42,564 nucleotides of DNA from CAYXWH01 sp964468755 (GTDB lineage: Bacteria > Chloroflexota > Dehalococcoidia > Dehalococcoidales > RBG-16-60-22). The position numbers and the translations under genes are program-made. Positions 40,899 to 42,564 of this stretch are shown in pieces. The first letter of the stretch is position 1. Every line of letters begins with the position of its first letter. The notes below the pieces were generated by a model. It worked only from the letters and a program-made list of their open reading frames with translations, was not told the DNA's origin and did not search any database. The stretch covers positions 1 through 42,564 of the forward strand of contig CAYXWH010000007.1 of the NCBI GenBank assembly GCA_964468755.1. The letters are read 5' to 3'.

Positions 40899-42371
40899 CT
40901 ATATATTGGTGAGTTTTTCCCTCAACATATCATTGACCAGATTGGGGTTGGCTCTACCTTTGGTTGCCCTCATGACCTGGCCCATTAGAAATTTCAGCGC
41001 TTGCTCCTTGCCCGCTTTAAAATCGGCAACCGGCTGCTGGTGAGATTGTATCACTTCCAGGATAGCCGCTTCAAGCTCCGCCGTGTCGCTTATCTGGCTG
41101 AGTCCTTGCTCATTGATAATCTCCGCCGCATTTCTGCCGGTGCGGTACATATCTTCCAGTACCGATTTGGCTGTCGCCGTGTTGATGGTGGTATGGGAGG
41201 CAAGTATCAGCCCGCACAGTTTCTCCGGGCTGACTTTCTCCCCGAATTGTGTGACGTCGATGTTATCGGTGTTCAGGATACGGCTCACTTCGCCTAAAAG
41301 CCAGTTGCTTACTTCTTTGGCCCCCTTACCCTGGGGAAGTTCATGGTAGTGCCTGGTTTTCAGCGCTTCTTCAAAATAATCAGCCATTTCTTTGGAGCCG
41401 GTCAAAAGATCGGCATCATAACGCGACAGCCCGTATTCAGTCATGAAGCGGTCGCGCCGGTCTTGCGGCAGTTCGGGCAGCCGGGCTCTGACTTCTTCCA
41501 CCCACTCCCGGCTGATAATCAGCGGCGGCAGGTCCGGTTCCGGGAAGTAGCGGTAGTCGTGGGCATACTCCTTGCTCCGCTGTGACACGGTTTTGCCCTT
41601 GGCTTCCACCCAGCCTCGTGTCTCCTGGACAAGCCTTTTGCCTTCCCTGGCAGCCTTCCGCTGTCGCCGGGCTTCATATTCCAGCGCCTGATAGACCGCC
41701 TTGAAGCTGTTCATGTTCTTCACTTCAGCCTTGGCCAGGGGGTCCGGGCTGCTCCGGGGACGGATGCTGATATTGGCGTCACAGCGGAAGCTTCCCTCTT
41801 CCATGTTCCCGGTGGATACTCCCAGGTACCGCAGTATGCTGCGTAGCTTTATCAGGTAGTGGCGGGCTTCTTCCGGAGAGCGCAGGTCAGGTTCGCCGAC
41901 GACTTCCATTAACGGCACACCGGAGCGGTTCACATCCACCAGGCTATAGTCTTCTCCCCCGGGTGAAGTGCGGTGTAACAGCTTGGCAACATCTTCTTCC
42001 AGGTGGACGCGGGTGATACCTATTTCCCTTTCTTCACCATCGACGTTAATGGTGAGCCGGCCATGGTGTCCGACAGGGGCATCATACTGGGAAATCTGGT
42101 AACCCTTCATCAGGTCAGGGTAGGGGTAATTTTTACGGTCGAACTTGGTATATTCGGAGACGGTGCAGTTAAGGGCGAGAGCGGTCATTATGGTGTACTC
42201 CACCGCCTGACGATTGATGACCGGCAAAACCCCGGGTAAAGCCAGACATACCGGGCAGACGTGGGTGTTCGGCGGTGCGCTGGCGTAATCGACACGACAG
42301 CGGCAGAACATCTTGCTCCTGGTCAGTAGCTGGGCGTGGACCTCAAGTCCGATAATAGTTTCAAAATCCAT
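40899..42371 (-). CDS. gatB: Aspartyl/glutamyl-tRNA(Asn/Gln) amidotransferase subunit B
   Basis: The 490-residue subunit of the GatCAB complex converts Glu-tRNA(Gln) and Asp-tRNA(Asn) to the amidated forms. FETIIGLEVHAQLLTRSKMFCRC opens the kinase-like domain, with Cys residues (FCRCRVD, HVCPVCLALPG) for zinc. Also present are YPYPDLMKGYQISQYD, FRCDANISIRP and the C-terminal YqeY-like domain. The frame is open 30 codons upstream, but the family begins at the ATG at 42371, which has AAGGA about 9 bp before it. gatA and gatC are not in the window. It is divergent from the tRNA-Ala gene. Confidence 0.96.
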   Translation of the reverse strand: MDFETIIGLEVHAQLLTRSKMFCRCRVDYASAPPNTHVCPVCLALPGVLPVINRQAVEYTIMTALALNCTVSEYTKFDRKNYPYPDLMKGYQISQYDAPVGHHGRLTINVDGEEREIGITRVHLEEDVAKLLHRTSPGGEDYSLVDVNRSGVPLMEVVGEPDLRSPEEARHYLIKLRSILRYLGVSTGNMEEGSFRCDANISIRPRSSPDPLAKAEVKNMNSFKAVYQALEYEARRQRKAAREGKRLVQETRGWVEAKGKTVSQRSKEYAHDYRYFPEPDLPPLIISREWVEEVRARLPELPQDRRDRFMTEYGLSRYDADLLTGSKEMADYFEEALKTRHYHELPQGKGAKEVSNWLLGEVSRILNTDNIDVTQFGEKVSPEKLCGLILASHTTINTATAKSVLEDMYRTGRNAAEIINEQGLSQISDTAELEAAILEVIQSHQQPVADFKAGKEQALKFLMGQVMRATKGRANPNLVNDMLREKLTNI

Positions 42372-42470
42372 AGACGATTCCTTATCAGGCAACGCTCTCA
42401 GTATAGCAATTATGTGCGGTAGCTGACAAGGTAGCGTAGCAGCGGGGAAGGTGAAAATCAACCTGGATGT

Positions 42471-42479
42471 TGCTATAAT
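42471..42479 (+). promoter_or_regulatory. Extended -10 promoter of tRNA-Ala
   Basis: TGCTATAAT ends 11 bp before the tRNA gene, fitting an extended -10 (TG-n-TATAAT). No good -35 lies 17 bp upstream. Confidence 0.55.
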
Positions 42480-42490
42480 GAATCTGGCGC

Positions 42491-42563
42491 GGGGCCGTAG
42501 TTCAGTTGGGAGAACGCCTGATTTGCATTCAGGAGGTAAGGGGTTCGAATCCCCTCGGCTCCA
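42491..42563 (+). tRNA. tRNA-Ala (anticodon TGC)
   Basis: A 73-nt cloverleaf. The acceptor stem pairs GGGGCCG with CGGCTCC (one G-T pair, at the third position). The anticodon arm CCTGA-TTTGCAT-TCAGG presents TGC, and the T arm is GGGG-TTCGAAT-CCCC. The discriminator base is A at 42563; the window ends one base later, so whether CCA is encoded cannot be seen. Confidence 0.97.
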
Positions 42564-42564
42564 C

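Noticed and set aside
1..42564. CRISPR arrays, phage genes or intact insertion sequences
   Set aside because: No regularly spaced repeats, cas genes, phage structural genes or transposase were seen on reading both strands.

Overview
The window looks like a chromosomal scaffold from an uncultured bacterium, most likely a Dehalococcoidia-type member of the Chloroflexota. This placement is an inference from gene content: RemA next to gmk, a DUF5679 zinc ribbon, an AmmeMemoRadiSam pair with a MEMO1-AMMECR1 fusion, AdoMet decarboxylase with an ACL5-type aminopropyltransferase, a Na+-pumping decarboxylase set, a lone 5S rRNA gene, and many FAD_binding_2 and short-chain dehydrogenase enzymes. Bases 32501-32600 are a 100-N scaffold gap inside radA, so this is an assembled draft sequence.

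Layout. (1) About 1-2450 is AT-rich and poorly coding. It holds a decayed AAA+ ATPase, other ORF remnants, a repeat-rich putative control region, and three small ORFs, two of them zinc-ribbon proteins. (2) 2492-6571 (minus) is a three-enzyme cassette: D-2-hydroxyacid dehydrogenase, a DRE-TIM (isopropylmalate/homocitrate synthase-like) enzyme and a fumarate-reductase-type flavoprotein. (3) An 830-bp intergenic region with two good sigma70-type promoters leads to a soluble PAS histidine kinase and an OmpR-type regulator. (4) 9759-15114 carries an SDR, an MFS transporter, a second large flavoprotein and an alpha/beta hydrolase. (5) 15174-19092 is an ABC-2 export system whose first permease is fused to a PrsW-like intramembrane peptidase domain.

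(6) 19101-22102 (minus) holds a GYD protein, the polyamine genes speE and speH, and a BioD/DRTGG protein. (7) 22334-24683 holds amrS and the MEMO1-AMMECR1 fusion, followed by REP-like hairpins. (8) 25055-27371 holds rarA, convergent with remA-gmk. (9) A lone 5S rRNA gene and clpC with a clear terminator come next. (10) 30598-32358 holds the gamma, biotin-carrier and beta subunits of a Na+-translocating decarboxylase, with no carboxyltransferase alpha subunit nearby. (11) 32430-37030 is a housekeeping run: radA (broken by the gap), ispD-ispF-cysS and two small genes. (12) 37003-39248 (minus) is a UbiA prenyltransferase overlapping a radical SAM/SPASM protein. (13) 39577-42371 (minus) is gatB-secG-SAM hydrolase-DUF5679, divergent from a tRNA-Ala(TGC) at the window end.

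The housekeeping genes fit an ordinary anaerobic or facultative bacterial chromosome. The items most worth following up are the ABC permease-PrsW fusion, the OadB with an embedded biotinyl-like domain, the uncharacterised flavoprotein cassettes, the radical SAM/UbiA pair and the AmmeMemoRadiSam pair. No CRISPR array, phage block or intact transposase was seen.
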